64,000 nucleotides of DNA from contig NZ_CP012981.1 in assembly GCF_001411495.1 (NCBI RefSeq), positions 1,674,001-1,738,000 on the forward strand. Reading direction: 5' to 3'. This DNA is from Burkholderia cepacia ATCC 25416 (GTDB lineage: Bacteria > Pseudomonadota > Gammaproteobacteria > Burkholderiales > Burkholderiaceae). The notes beneath the pieces are model-generated. The model had not been told where the DNA came from. It searched no databases and saw only the letters and a list, made by a program, of their open reading frames with translations. Positions within the stretch are counted from its first letter, which is position 1. The number at the start of each line of letters is the position of its first letter. The position numbers were made by a program, and so were the translations under genes. Below, piece by piece: positions 16,801-25,401 of this stretch.

Positions 16801-17205
16801 ATGATGCGCAACGCAATGCGCGGCACGTCGTTGCTCGAAGCGATGCTGGCCGTCGCGCTCCTCGCGGCCGTAATGCTGGCCGTGGCGGGCAGCCAGCTTG
16901 CGATGGCGCGTGCGCAGCGCGCGACGATCTGGCGTGAGCGCGCGCTGTGGCTGGCTGATGCGCGTATCGAGCGCTTGCACGTAGCCGCGCAGGCTGACGA
17001 TGGCCTCGCGGCGCGGGCCGCGGCGTCGCTGCCGGGCGGCGAGATGATGCGTGGCGATGGGCCGGATGGCGCCAGCTACGCGGTTGTCGGCTGGCGCGGC
17101 GGTCATTCGGCTACCGGGCCGCGATGCGATGCGACGGGCAGGCCGGCGCAGCCGCCTTCTTGCGTCCGGATTCCGTATCGGGAGACTGACGCCGATGAAC
17201 GCTGA
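16801..17205 (+). CDS. pilV: PilV-like minor pilin
   Basis: A 134-residue prepilin: MRG then TSLLEAMLAVALLAAVM, with cleavage after G8 and Glu at +5, followed by one hydrophobic helix. The soluble domain is short and contains DGASYAVVGWRGG and a Cys pair. Begins directly after fimT; a GTG at 16792 overlapping the fimT stop is an alternative start. PilV joins PilW, PilX, FimU/T and PilE in the tip priming complex. Confidence 0.75.
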   Translation: MMRNAMRGTSLLEAMLAVALLAAVMLAVAGSQLAMARAQRATIWRERALWLADARIERLHVAAQADDGLAARAAASLPGGEMMRGDGPDGASYAVVGWRGGHSATGPRCDATGRPAQPPSCVRIPYRETDADER

Positions 17206-18028
17206 TCGCCGCATGTGTGCGCATACGCTGCTTGAAGTATTGATTGCGATGACCGTCGGTCTGCTCGTGCTCGCGGCGGCCGTTGCGCTGCTCCACGCGC
17301 AGCGCATCGCCCAGCGGCGTGCGGACGACGGGTTCCGGATGCGCGATGCGGCCGGCACCGCACTGATGCTGATCGGCCAGCAGATCCAGATGGCAGGATT
17401 CCGGCCGCTCGATGCAGGGGGCGTGTCGTCGTTGCCGCCGGTGTTCGGCTGTTCGATGGCGCGTGTGAGGGGAAGTGGCGCGGAAGTACGGTGCGAGCCC
17501 GTGCGCGCTGCATCGGACGCGCTGCTGATCCGGTATGTCGGCGACGCCGTGTCGACGTGGCCCACCGTTAGCGGCCAGGTGCCGGATTGCCTCGGGCAGG
17601 GTATTGGCGGGGCCGGCGAACGTGCGCCGGTGGAGAACCGCTTCGATGTGCACGTTAGTCCGTCGACGGGCGAGCCCGAACTGTATTGCGAAGGAAACGG
17701 CCGTCCGGGCACGCCACAGCCGGTCGTGTCGGGAATCGATCAGTTGCGGGTGCGCTATCTTCGTCGCGACGGCACGCAGTTCGTCGATGCCGATGCCATG
17801 CGCGTCGACGACTGGCACGAGGTCGTGGCCGTGCATGTCTGCGTGCGGGCGCGCGGTGACCCGTCGGGCGAGCCGGCGCGGCACGTCGACTGCGATGGCC
17901 GCACCGTCGTTGCACAAGACGGCCGCGCGCGCATGACGCTCGATCGCATCGTCGCATTGAGGAATGTCGCGGGCGCGTTCGACGATCCACCGCGCGATGC
18001 AACGGATGACCGCGAGGTGCTGCGATGA
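17195..18028 (+). CDS. pilW: PilW-like minor pilin
   Basis: A 277-residue prepilin with hydrophobic helix TLLEVLIAMTVGLLVLAAAV. The cleavage site is atypical: the residue before the mature end is Ala, not Gly (MCA then HTLLE, Glu at +5). The rest matches PilW in size, with paired Cys and the pattern SDALLIRYVGD. Overlaps pilV by 11 bp and pilX by 4 bp. Confidence 0.78.
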   Translation: MNADRRMCAHTLLEVLIAMTVGLLVLAAAVALLHAQRIAQRRADDGFRMRDAAGTALMLIGQQIQMAGFRPLDAGGVSSLPPVFGCSMARVRGSGAEVRCEPVRAASDALLIRYVGDAVSTWPTVSGQVPDCLGQGIGGAGERAPVENRFDVHVSPSTGEPELYCEGNGRPGTPQPVVSGIDQLRVRYLRRDGTQFVDADAMRVDDWHEVVAVHVCVRARGDPSGEPARHVDCDGRTVVAQDGRARMTLDRIVALRNVAGAFDDPPRDATDDREVLR

Positions 18029-18693
18029 ACGGAGCGGGGCGGCACGTGCCGCAGCGGTCGGCATGCGTCGCGGCAGGCAACCCGCACGAGCGTGTCGCGA
18101 CAAGTGGCGAAGACCTGCGGCGGGCTTCGGGTGCGGAGGCCCTGGCGTCGAGACGGCGAGCGTTGCACATGCGCTTGCGGTCAACCATCTGCGATCGGCG
18201 TCGCGAAGCGGGCCTTGCATTGCCTGCGGTGATCGCGGTCGGCGCGGCGGTTGCGGCGCTGACCGGCACGTGGTTCGAAGCTGCACTGACGGAATCGCGC
18301 CGCACGCGCGCGTTGTCCGATCGGCTGGTCGCATTTCACGCGGCCGATGCCGCGCTTGCCGCGTGCACCGCGCGATTGCGCCGGGGCTCGGCGCCCTACG
18401 TAAGCGAAGGCGAGTCGCACGCGGAGCCCGACGCGTGGCGGCGCACGCCGGCGCTGGCGGCGGCCGAAGCGTTCGCGCCGTTCGCAGGATGGCCGGCGGT
18501 CGTGCAACCGCCACGATGCCTGATCGAAGCGTGGCGTGGGGCCGGGCCGGCCGATGCCCGTGCGTACGTGGTCACCGCGCGCGGTGTCGGTGCGCATGCA
18601 TCGAGCGCCGTCTGGCTGCAGCATCAGGTCGCGATCCGCGACGGATACATCGTCGCCTTGCGCTGGCGTCACGTCGCGACGGTGCTTCGATGA
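18025..18693 (+). CDS. pilX: PilX-like minor pilin
   Basis: A 222-residue protein. From an internal Met at residue 49 (18169) the sequence runs into REAGLALPAVIAVGAAVAAL, a prepilin-like helix without Glu at +5, as in PilX/GspK-type tip subunits. The 48 residues before it look unstructured, so the true start may be 18169; the annotated ATG is kept because it overlaps the pilW stop (ATGA). Soluble part has Cys in AACTARLRR and PPRCLIEAW. Confidence 0.65.
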   Translation: MNGAGRHVPQRSACVAAGNPHERVATSGEDLRRASGAEALASRRRALHMRLRSTICDRRREAGLALPAVIAVGAAVAALTGTWFEAALTESRRTRALSDRLVAFHAADAALAACTARLRRGSAPYVSEGESHAEPDAWRRTPALAAAEAFAPFAGWPAVVQPPRCLIEAWRGAGPADARAYVVTARGVGAHASSAVWLQHQVAIRDGYIVALRWRHVATVLR

Positions 18694-19136
18694 GCGGTCG
18701 CCTATCCGTGCGACGCTCGGCGGGATTCACGCTGATCGAGCTGATGATCGTGCTCGCGATCGTCGCGGTGCTGGCCGGATGGGGCATCCCGTCGTATCGC
18801 GAGCATGTGGCGCGCGCTCATCGCGCATCGGCAGTCGCCGCGCTGTACCGGGCGGCCCAATATCTCGAAACACTGGAGGGGGTGCCGCCTTCGGCATTGC
18901 CCACGGCGCTCGCGCAAGCGCCGCCGGACGGGCGCGCGGTCTATCGTCTGGCGCTCCGGCGGCCGGACGGCGACGATTCGCCCGTGAGCTATGAGCTGGA
19001 AGCCATCCCGCTCGACACCGGCCCGATGCACGGCGATGCATGCGGCGCATTCACGCTGCGCTCGGACGGCACGAAGGGCAATGTCCGAAGTGATGCCGTC
19101 GACGAACAGGTCGCCGCGTGCTGGGGTGTGCGTTGA
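18690..19136 (+). CDS. pilE: PilE-like minor pilin
   Basis: A 148-residue prepilin: RRSAG then FTLIELMIVLAIVAVL (cleavage after G12, Glu at +5), then WGIPSYREHVARAHRASAV and the PilE-type domain with GDACGAFTLRSDGTKGN and a C-terminal Cys. Last gene of the cluster; its ATG overlaps the pilX stop. The large tip adhesin PilY1, usually found between pilX and pilE, is not present here. Confidence 0.82.
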   Translation: MSGRLSVRRSAGFTLIELMIVLAIVAVLAGWGIPSYREHVARAHRASAVAALYRAAQYLETLEGVPPSALPTALAQAPPDGRAVYRLALRRPDGDDSPVSYELEAIPLDTGPMHGDACGAFTLRSDGTKGNVRSDAVDEQVAACWGVR

Positions 19137-19190
19137 GTTCGAATGAAAGGCGCGCCACGGCGGATGGCCGGGCGCGCAGGATGGCGACGA

Positions 19191-19634
19191 TCAGTCGTCG
19201 TGCGCATCGAGCCCGCGCTCGTCGCGGGACGCCTTCCAGATCCGGTAGACCTCCCATGCAGCGAAACCGAGGGTGCCCCACTTCAGCGCGGGCCCCGCGC
19301 TCGCGCGCAGCAGCGAGCGAACGGGTTTGGCGAGCACGAGCGATGCGAGCGAACTCAGCATCGGATACTGGTTGACGAGCTGGCCGAGGCTTGCGTTCAG
19401 GTTCTTGGCGGACTGGCTGAACTTGTTGCTGGACAGGCCGGGGATGAACACCTTGAGCCAGCTGAAGCGCGTGACGGCCTGGCGCATTTCGCCGGCGGCT
19501 TCCGCGAGTTCGAGCCGCTCGACTTCGGATCGCAGGATCAGCAGTTCCTTGCGGAGCGCGCGATGCTGCGACGCGCTCCAGTTCGATCGCGACGAATGGG
19601 AGCGGGGGGAATTGCCCGTGACGTTCTGGCTCAT
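19191..19634 (-). CDS. YqjK/DUF3318-like protein of the yqj operon
   Basis: A 147-residue protein. A helical, charged N-terminal half (RALRKELLILRSEVERLEL) is followed by a weakly hydrophobic region (about 90-130, SSLASLVLAKPVRSLLR and LKWGTLGFAAWEVYRIW). It lies 43 bp after the holin-like gene and matches the third position of betaproteobacterial yqjD-yqjE-yqjK clusters. Function unknown; probably an inner-membrane associated partner of YqjD/E. Confidence 0.65.
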   Translation of the reverse strand: MSQNVTGNSPRSHSSRSNWSASQHRALRKELLILRSEVERLELAEAAGEMRQAVTRFSWLKVFIPGLSSNKFSQSAKNLNASLGQLVNQYPMLSSLASLVLAKPVRSLLRASAGPALKWGTLGFAAWEVYRIWKASRDERGLDAHDD

Positions 19635-19677
19635 GGCGCGTCGGCGAAGTAGGTGGGAGGGGTGAGCGCGACTGCGT

Positions 19678-20067
19678 TCACGGCTTGCCGCGGAACAGTT
19701 CGCGGTCTTTCTCGAGTTCGGCGAGCGTCGCCTCGAATACGGTCGGCGCGTCGCGCAGGCCCGAACGGGCTTTCAGTGCGCACGCGATCCCGCCTGCGGC
19801 ATAGAGCGCGGTGATCGCCGCGAGCGACTGCCAGCGGTAGGTATCCCAGAACGCGATCGCGACGAGTACGGTCAGGCTGATGAGTGCCATCGTCGCGAGC
19901 ATCATCGCGGCGAGCCCGAGGAACAGCACGCCCATCAGGCGCTCCTTCTCCTCGGCAAGCTCGATGCCCACCAGTTCGAGGCGCGTTTGCAAAAGCCCGA
20001 TCGCGGAGCCGACGAGGCGGCGCAGCGGTCCTTGGCCGGACGGCTGCGAGGTGGTGTCTGTCGTCAT
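19678..20067 (-). CDS. yqjE: YqjE / phage-holin-family (Phage_holin_3_6) membrane protein
   Basis: A 129-residue protein with a cytoplasmic amphipathic start (RRLVGSAIGLLQTRLELVGIELAEEKERL) and two membrane helices (about 45-70 and 75-98). This is the YqjE pattern, despite the name not a phage lysis gene here. Sits between yqjD and the YqjK-like gene on the minus strand. Confidence 0.8.
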   Translation of the reverse strand: MTTDTTSQPSGQGPLRRLVGSAIGLLQTRLELVGIELAEEKERLMGVLFLGLAAMMLATMALISLTVLVAIAFWDTYRWQSLAAITALYAAGGIACALKARSGLRDAPTVFEATLAELEKDRELFRGKP

Positions 20068-20190
20068 GGGTGAGGTGCGTGCGCGTGCAGTGTGCAGCTA
20101 GGACAAAGCCGGCCGGCGGAAACCGCCGGCTGGCTTCGACGCCCGCAGGCCGCGTGAAGCGGCCCGCGGGACGGAACGACGCAGGGCGCG

Positions 20191-20493
20191 TTACTTGCGG
20201 TTGATCAGCAGGCCGATCAGCACGCCGACGCCGGCGGCGACGCCGATCGACGTCCACGGATGCTCGTGCACGTAATCGTCGGTCGCGCGTGCGGCCTTCT
20301 TGCCTTTCTCGACCACGACGACCTGGACGTCGGCTGCCTTTTCCTTGGCCTGCTTCAGGCGCGACATGGCTTTCTCGCGCAGCTCGGCCGCACGGTCGCC
20401 CGTGCTGCTCGCAGCTTGCTTGAGCAGGTCTTCGGCGTCCGAGAGAACGGTTTTGATATCCGACATCAGTTTCTCCTTGTTGATTTCCGACAT
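20191..20493 (-). CDS. yqjD: YqjD/ElaB-family (DUF883) ribosome-associated membrane protein
   Basis: A 100-residue tail-anchored protein: a long amphipathic helical region (DIKTVLSDAEDLLKQAA, AMSRLKQAKEKAADVQ) and one C-terminal membrane helix (WTSIGVAAGVGVLIGLLI) ending NRK. YqjD-type proteins attach ribosomes to the inner membrane in stationary phase. I chose the ATG at 20493 (GGAG 6 nt upstream) rather than the upstream one at 20508. First gene of the minus-strand yqj unit. Confidence 0.88.
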   Translation of the reverse strand: MSEINKEKLMSDIKTVLSDAEDLLKQAASSTGDRAAELREKAMSRLKQAKEKAADVQVVVVEKGKKAARATDDYVHEHPWTSIGVAAGVGVLIGLLINRK

Positions 20494-20819
20494 TGCAACT
20501 CCCTTCATGCTGTCATGCTGTCATGCTGCAGGTTCACATCGTAGCGAAACGCCTGCCTGCTGGCGAGCCGGGAAGACACACGACGGCAGCGCAAGACCGC
20601 ATGGTAAACGACTTGTAATGATCAACAGAGCGGCAAACGGGGTGAAAAGTTTCCCGCAGGGCTGCCCGCGCTGCACCGACACCGGGCAAAAATGACAAAA
20701 AAGTATGAATATCAAACGGAATAATCGTTCGCATGCCCCATTGCTTCCCGTAAGCTGACACACTTTCCCGCGCCGACCCGGGCGCGGTTTCAACCAGCAT
20801 CGTTCGAGGAGGGAACATC
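20494..20819. other. yqjD/peroxiredoxin divergent region
   Basis: 326 bp between two divergently read genes, with lower GC than its surroundings. It must contain both promoters; I see an A-rich stretch at 20690-20720 but no convincing promoter pair, no OxyR-type repeat and no RNA motif. Confidence 0.5.
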
Positions 20820-21458
20820 ATGAGTCTGCGTCTTGGCGACATCGCACCGGATTTCGAGCAGGAATCGAGCCTGGGCCCGATCAAGTTTCACGAGTGGCTG
20901 GGTGACGGCTGGGGTGTCCTGTTCTCCCATCCGGCCGACTACACGCCGGTATGCACGACCGAACTCGGGCTGACCTCGAAGCTGAAGGGCGAATTCGAGA
21001 AGCGCAACGTGAAGGTGATCGCGCTGTCGGTCGACGGCGTCGAATCGCACAAGGGCTGGATCAACGACATCAACGAAACGCAGTCGACGGTCGTCGGCTT
21101 CCCGATCATCGCCGATGCGGACCGCAAGGTTTCGCAGCTGTACGACATGATCCACCCGAACGCGAACGAAACGCTGACGGTGCGTTCGCTGTTCGTGATC
21201 GACCCGAACAAGAAGGTGCGGCTCATCATCACGTATCCGGCCAGCACGGGGCGCAACTTCGACGAAGTGCTGCGCGTGATCGATTCGCTGCAACTGACCG
21301 ACAACTACAAGGTCGCGACGCCCGGCAACTGGAAGGATGGCGATGATGTCGTGATCGTGCCGTCGCTGCAGGATCCGGAAGAGCTGAAGAAGCGCTTCCC
21401 GAAGGGCTTCAAAGCAGTGCGTCCGTATCTGCGCCTCACGCCGCAGCCGAACAAGTAA
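20820..21458 (+). CDS. 1-Cys peroxiredoxin (Prx6-type)
   Basis: A 212-residue thioredoxin-fold peroxidase. The peroxidatic Cys is in FSHPADYTPVCTTELG. The C-terminal extension has DSLQLTDNYKVATPGNWK and RPYLRLTPQP, and no resolving Cys is seen, which places it in the Prx6/1-Cys group. It reduces H2O2 and organic hydroperoxides in the cytoplasm, regenerated by an external thiol. A strong GAGGAGGGAA site precedes the ATG. Confidence 0.93.
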   Translation: MSLRLGDIAPDFEQESSLGPIKFHEWLGDGWGVLFSHPADYTPVCTTELGLTSKLKGEFEKRNVKVIALSVDGVESHKGWINDINETQSTVVGFPIIADADRKVSQLYDMIHPNANETLTVRSLFVIDPNKKVRLIITYPASTGRNFDEVLRVIDSLQLTDNYKVATPGNWKDGDDVVIVPSLQDPEELKKRFPKGFKAVRPYLRLTPQPNK

Positions 21459-21514
21459 GCATCTGCGGCACGTGAACGCGTACCGGGCCGCCGGCCCGGA
21501 GTGCGTTTCCGATG

Positions 21515-21556
21515 AAAAACGGCCCGCCCGGCAGTGATGCCGGGCGGGCCGTGTCG
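21515..21556. terminator. Bidirectional terminator between peroxiredoxin and gcdH genes
   Basis: A 14-bp GC-rich stem (21520-21533 with 21538-21551) and a 4-nt loop. On the minus strand it is followed by five U (21515-21519), serving gcdH; on the plus strand it is followed by TGTCGTTT, serving the peroxiredoxin gene. Confidence 0.85.
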
Positions 21557-21607
21557 TTTATGCGTGCGCGGCGCGGCATGGCTGCCGGGCGCGCCGCATC
21601 CGGCCGG

Positions 21608-22795
21608 TCAGAAGAACGCCTGGATGCCCGTCTGCGCACGGCCGAGGATCAGCGCGTGGATGTCGTGCGTGCCTTCGTACGTGTTGACCACTTCGAGGTT
21701 CACGAGGTGGCGCGCGACGCCGAATTCGTCGGAGATGCCGTTGCCGCCGAGCATGTCGCGCGCGAGCCGGGCGATGTCGAGCGCCTTGCCGCACGAGTTG
21801 CGCTTCATGATCGACGTGATTTCGACGGCCGCCGTGCCTTCGTCCTTCATCCGGCCGAGGCGCAGCACGCCTTGCAGGCCGAGCGTGATTTCGGTCTGCA
21901 TGTCCGCGAGCTTCTTCTGGATCAGCTGGTTCGCGGCGAGCGGGCGGCCGAACTGCTGGCGGTCGAGCACGTACTGGCGCGCGGTGTGCCAGCACGATTC
22001 GGCGGCGCCCAGCGCGCCCCACGCGATCCCGTAGCGGGCCGAGTTCAGGCACGTGAACGGGCCGCGCAGGCCGCTCACGTTCGGCATCAGGTTCTCTTCC
22101 GGTACGAACACCTCGTCGAGGACGATTTCGCCGGTGATCGATGCGCGCAGCCCGACCTTGCCGTGGATCGCGGGCGCCGACAGGCCCTTCCAGCCCTTCT
22201 CGAGGATGAAGCCGCGGATCGCGTCCTTGCCGTTCTCCTCGAGCTTCGCCCACACGACGAACACGTCGGCGATCGGCGAGTTCGTGATCCACATCTTCGC
22301 GCCGGACAGCGAGTAGCCGCCGGGCACCTTCTTCGCGCGGGTGACCATGCTGCCCGGGTCGGAGCCATGGTTCGGCTCGGTCAGCCCGAAGCAGCCGATC
22401 CATTCACCGGTCGCGAGTTTCGGCAGGTATTTCTGCTTCTGCGCGTCGGAGCCGAATTCGTAAATCGGCACCATCACGAGCGACGACTGGACGGACATCA
22501 TCGACCGGTAGCCCGAATCGACGCGTTCGACTTCGCGCGCGATCAGTCCGTAGCTCACGTAATTGAGGCCGGGGCCGCCGTATTCCTCGGGAATCGTCGG
22601 GCCGAGCAGGCCGACTTCGCCCATCTCGCGGAAGATTTCGGCGTCGGTGCGCTCGTGGCGGAACGCCTCGGTGACGCGCGGGGCGAGCTTGTCCTGCGCA
22701 TACGCCTGCGCCGCGTCGCGCACCATCCGCTCTTCTTCGGTCAGTTGCTGGTCGAGCAGCAGCGGATCGTCCCAATGAAAAGTTGCAGCACTCAT
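21608..22795 (-). CDS. gcdH: Glutaryl-CoA dehydrogenase
   Basis: A 395-residue acyl-CoA dehydrogenase. Matches glutaryl-CoA dehydrogenases at the start ([24 protein letters not shown]), in [17 protein letters not shown], and in the active-site end [18 protein letters not shown] (catalytic Glu in YEGT, Arg pocket earlier). It oxidises and decarboxylates glutaryl-CoA to crotonyl-CoA in lysine, tryptophan and aromatic breakdown. Divergent from an IclR regulator that likely controls it. Confidence 0.92.
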   Translation of the reverse strand: MSAATFHWDDPLLLDQQLTEEERMVRDAAQAYAQDKLAPRVTEAFRHERTDAEIFREMGEVGLLGPTIPEEYGGPGLNYVSYGLIAREVERVDSGYRSMMSVQSSLVMVPIYEFGSDAQKQKYLPKLATGEWIGCFGLTEPNHGSDPGSMVTRAKKVPGGYSLSGAKMWITNSPIADVFVVWAKLEENGKDAIRGFILEKGWKGLSAPAIHGKVGLRASITGEIVLDEVFVPEENLMPNVSGLRGPFTCLNSARYGIAWGALGAAESCWHTARQYVLDRQQFGRPLAANQLIQKKLADMQTEITLGLQGVLRLGRMKDEGTAAVEITSIMKRNSCGKALDIARLARDMLGGNGISDEFGVARHLVNLEVVNTYEGTHDIHALILGRAQTGIQAFF

Positions 22796-22908
22796 CGTCT
22801 CATCTCCTGTCGGGCAGAGTTGGCGCTTCAGCGCTTACTCTGGCCCCATGCTTAGCGGTCGGTCCGGTCTTCCAGCCGGGCCCCATGCGAAAAGTTCGCT
22901 TGACTGGA

Positions 22909-22925
22909 GTTCCGCTGTGCGGAAC
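22909..22925. promoter_or_regulatory. Putative IclR-type operator
   Basis: A perfect 7-3-7 inverted repeat (GTTCCGC, TGT, GCGGAAC) centred in the gcdH/iclR intergenic region, 35 bp before the regulator's start. IclR-family operators are often of this TTCCGC/GCGGAA type, so this is a good candidate for autoregulation and gcdH control. Confidence 0.6.
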
Positions 22926-22959
22926 AATGTTTTGCAAATCGAACTCAGTGTAGCACCAG

Positions 22960-23751
22960 ATGACACTTTCAACCATCGACGAAACCACGATTGACGAGCG
23001 CAAGTTCGTCGTCGCGCTCGCGCGCGGGCTCGACCTGCTGCGCGCATTCCGGCCCGGCGAGACGATGCTCGGCAACCGCGACTTCGCGGAGCGCACCGGG
23101 CTGCCGAAGGCGACCGTGAACCGGCTCGCCTATACGTTGACCGTGCTCGGCTACCTGCGCTACGACGAGACGCTCGGAAAGTATGCGCTCGACGCCGGCG
23201 TGCTGTCGCTCGGCTACGCGCTGCTGTCCGGCTCGGGGACGCTCGACCTCGCGCGGCCGCACATGCAGGCGCTCGCGCGCGACATCGGCGCGGCCGTGTC
23301 GCTCGGCTGCCGCGACGGGCTCGACATGATCTATCTGGAGACGATCCGCAGCGAGACCGCGCTGACGCTCGGGCTCGCACCCGGTTCGCGGCTGTCGATG
23401 CTGACGAGCTCGATGGGGCGCGCGTACCTGGCCGTGCAGCCGGAGGACGTGCGCCGCGCGCTCTATGCGGAGCTGCACCGCGCGGCCGGCGGCGCGGCCG
23501 ACGCCGATGCGCTCGTCGCCGCCGCGCAGCACGCGGTGGCCGAGTTCTCGGCGGGCGGTTGCTGTTATTCGTTCCGGGCGTGGCACATGGACGTCAACGC
23601 GGCGGCCGTGCCGTTTCGCGAGCCGCGCGAGGGGCGCTGGCTGATCCTGAGCTGCAGCGGCCCCGCATCGTCGATGGACGAGGAGGTGTTTCGCACGCAG
23701 GTCGGGCCGAAGCTGAAGGCGCTCGCGCAACGGCTCGGGCAGACGGCCTGA
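22960..23751 (+). CDS. IclR-family transcriptional regulator
   Basis: A 263-residue regulator with an N-terminal winged helix (about 14-78, including NRDFAERTGLPKATVNRLAY) and the IclR effector domain (LARPHMQALARDIGAAVSLG onward). Lies divergent from gcdH with a shared 164-bp region, so it most likely regulates glutarate or glutaryl-CoA use. The effector is not visible. Confidence 0.9.
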   Translation: MTLSTIDETTIDERKFVVALARGLDLLRAFRPGETMLGNRDFAERTGLPKATVNRLAYTLTVLGYLRYDETLGKYALDAGVLSLGYALLSGSGTLDLARPHMQALARDIGAAVSLGCRDGLDMIYLETIRSETALTLGLAPGSRLSMLTSSMGRAYLAVQPEDVRRALYAELHRAAGGAADADALVAAAQHAVAEFSAGGCCYSFRAWHMDVNAAAVPFREPREGRWLILSCSGPASSMDEEVFRTQVGPKLKALAQRLGQTA

Positions 23752-23906
23752 GAAATGCAGCGCGCGTTGCCCTCGCACCGCAACCGCGTCGTCGCCGGTG
23801 AAGGTGAGGGGGATGGTGACGGCGGGTGGCGGCTGCCGCCGTCTCTTGTGCCGCGCCCGAACCGCGCTCATCATCGATCGCCAGCTTCCCGACGACGAGG
23901 TCTGCG

Positions 23907-24317
23907 ATGTCTCACCCGGAATCCATGGAAGGCGGATGCGCGTGCGGCGCAATCCGCTACCGTATCGCCCAAGTCCCGACCGACGCTGGCTTCTGCCACT
24001 GCCGGCTCTGCCAGCGCACGACCGGTGCGGCGGTCGTCGCATCGGCATCGGTGCCGATCGACGCGTTCGAATACCTGCAGGGCGAACCGACCGTCTACGC
24101 GTCGAGCGCGTGGGGCGAGCGGCGCTTCTGCGGCCGTTGCGGCGCGCAGCTCGAATACCGGCTGATCGACGCGCCGAAAACGGTCGAGATCAATTACGCC
24201 ACGCTCGATGAGCCGTCGCGGCTACGTCCGGCGTGGCACGTCTGGTATGGGGATCGTTTCCCGGGCATCGAGATCGACGACGATCTGCCCAAGTACGACG
24301 ATGGCGGAAGCGCGTAG
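23907..24317 (+). CDS. GFA-family (glutathione-dependent formaldehyde-activating-like) zinc protein
   Basis: A 136-residue protein with the GFA zinc sites: C11/C13 (GGCACGAIRY), C30/C32/C35 (CHCRLCQRTTG) and C75/C78 (CGRCGAQL). The family binds two zinc ions, and most members have unknown substrates despite the name. ATG at 23907 has GAGG 6 nt upstream; an in-frame upstream ATG at 23826 would add 27 residues without homology. No clear partner nearby. Confidence 0.85.
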   Translation: MSHPESMEGGCACGAIRYRIAQVPTDAGFCHCRLCQRTTGAAVVASASVPIDAFEYLQGEPTVYASSAWGERRFCGRCGAQLEYRLIDAPKTVEINYATLDEPSRLRPAWHVWYGDRFPGIEIDDDLPKYDDGGSA

Positions 24318-24325
24318 GCGGTAAC

Positions 24326-24347
24326 CGTCTGCCCTGACGGGCAGGCG
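24326..24347. terminator. Hairpin between convergent GFA and EAL genes
   Basis: CTGCCC (24329-24334) pairs with GGGCAG (24339-24344), extended by three weaker pairs, directly after the GFA stop. No U-tract, so it is only a possible terminator. Confidence 0.4.
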
Positions 24348-24462
24348 TCGAGCCGCGGGTCACGCCCGGCCACCCGATCGCTTCATCCTTCTTCAAGCGG
24401 CGCCACACCCTCGCCGCGCATCCGGCGCGCCGCTCCCCGCGTGCGCCGGCTACCTCATCCGT

Positions 24463-25266
24463 TCAGGCCGTCACGACCTTCGCGAACACCGGCCCCTGCA
24501 TGAACCGCACGTCGTGCTGGCGCAGCAGCTCGCACTGCGTTTCGTCGACGACACCGTCGAAGATCAGCGGAATCCGCACGCGCTGCGCATACGCGACGAG
24601 CGCCTTGACCATCCCGTCGCGCAACGCGATGCCCGCATCCATCTTGATGTAGTCGGGGCGCGCCATGTCCGATTCGACCGCGAGGATGCGGCCCGGGTCG
24701 GGCAGCTTGTCCGCCACCTTGAAGCCGTGATGCTGATAGCTGCGTGTCAGGTAGCCGAGGAAGGTCTTGTGCGCGACCGCGACCGCCGGCAGCTCGATCA
24801 CGATCCGCTCGGTCGGCAACCCGAAGCGCTGCAGCACCGACGAGAAATGCTTGCCGTGGTCGTACTTCACGCTCTTCAGCAGGCGTTCGTGCACGCGCAG
24901 GAACAACAGCCCGTGGCGCTGGGCGCCGAAGAAATTGATCGCGTGCAGCGCGCGCGACAGGCGGTCGATCGCCACGAGCGTCTGGTCGTCGACGGCCGAG
25001 TCGACCGGATCGTGCGGCGCGCCCGTGACGACCGTCACGGCCTGGAAGCCGAGCTCGTCGCCATAGCGCTCGATGGCGTCGGCGAACGACGTCGATTGTG
25101 GTGCGCCCGGCATCGTCACGTCGTAGATCGGTTCGTAGGCGCTGCCGAGCGTGCGCTCGGGCAGGTTCGCGCTTGCGGTGCCGCCATCGGCGAGCGCGAG
25201 GTGATCCCGCAGGTACGGCAGTTGCCCGGCACGGGCGACCAGCTCGGGAATGGTGGGCGGAATCAT
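24463..25266 (-). CDS. Degenerate EAL-domain protein
   Basis: A 267-residue protein with an EAL-type fold. It aligns around SAYEPIYDVTM (where EAL is expected; here YEPIY), RIVIELPA, PDYIKMDAGIA and PLIFDGVVDE. The catalytic EAL triplet and the DDFGTG metal loop are absent, so it is very unlikely to hydrolyse cyclic di-GMP; it may bind it or act through protein contacts. No sensory or membrane domain. The minus-strand leader carries a terminator-like hairpin 14 nt before the ATG. Confidence 0.75.
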   Translation of the reverse strand: MIPPTIPELVARAGQLPYLRDHLALADGGTASANLPERTLGSAYEPIYDVTMPGAPQSTSFADAIERYGDELGFQAVTVVTGAPHDPVDSAVDDQTLVAIDRLSRALHAINFFGAQRHGLLFLRVHERLLKSVKYDHGKHFSSVLQRFGLPTERIVIELPAVAVAHKTFLGYLTRSYQHHGFKVADKLPDPGRILAVESDMARPDYIKMDAGIALRDGMVKALVAYAQRVRIPLIFDGVVDETQCELLRQHDVRFMQGPVFAKVVTA

Positions 25267-25279
25267 CGGCGTAAGAAGG

Positions 25280-25304
25280 AAAAACGGCGGCCGAACGGGC
25301 CGCC
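25280..25304 (-). terminator. Terminator-like hairpin in the EAL gene leader (possible attenuator)
   Basis: GGCGGCC (25286-25292) pairs with GGCCGCC (25298-25304) around a 5-nt loop. On the minus strand a U-run follows directly. It lies upstream of the EAL start codon with no other minus-strand gene upstream, so it could attenuate that gene. Confidence 0.55.
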
Positions 25305-25401
25305 TCGTAGCTTGATATTAGCAGTGCCGGCCAAGGTCGGCTCGGCGTTTCACTTATATGGTTATCCCGTCTCCGAGCCTTCGCCTAGGGTTTACGTTGA
25401 T

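Noticed and set aside
19678..20067. Phage holin gene as a sign of prophage
   Set aside because: The holin-like family here is YqjE, in a normal yqjD-yqjE-yqjK arrangement. No other phage genes nearby.
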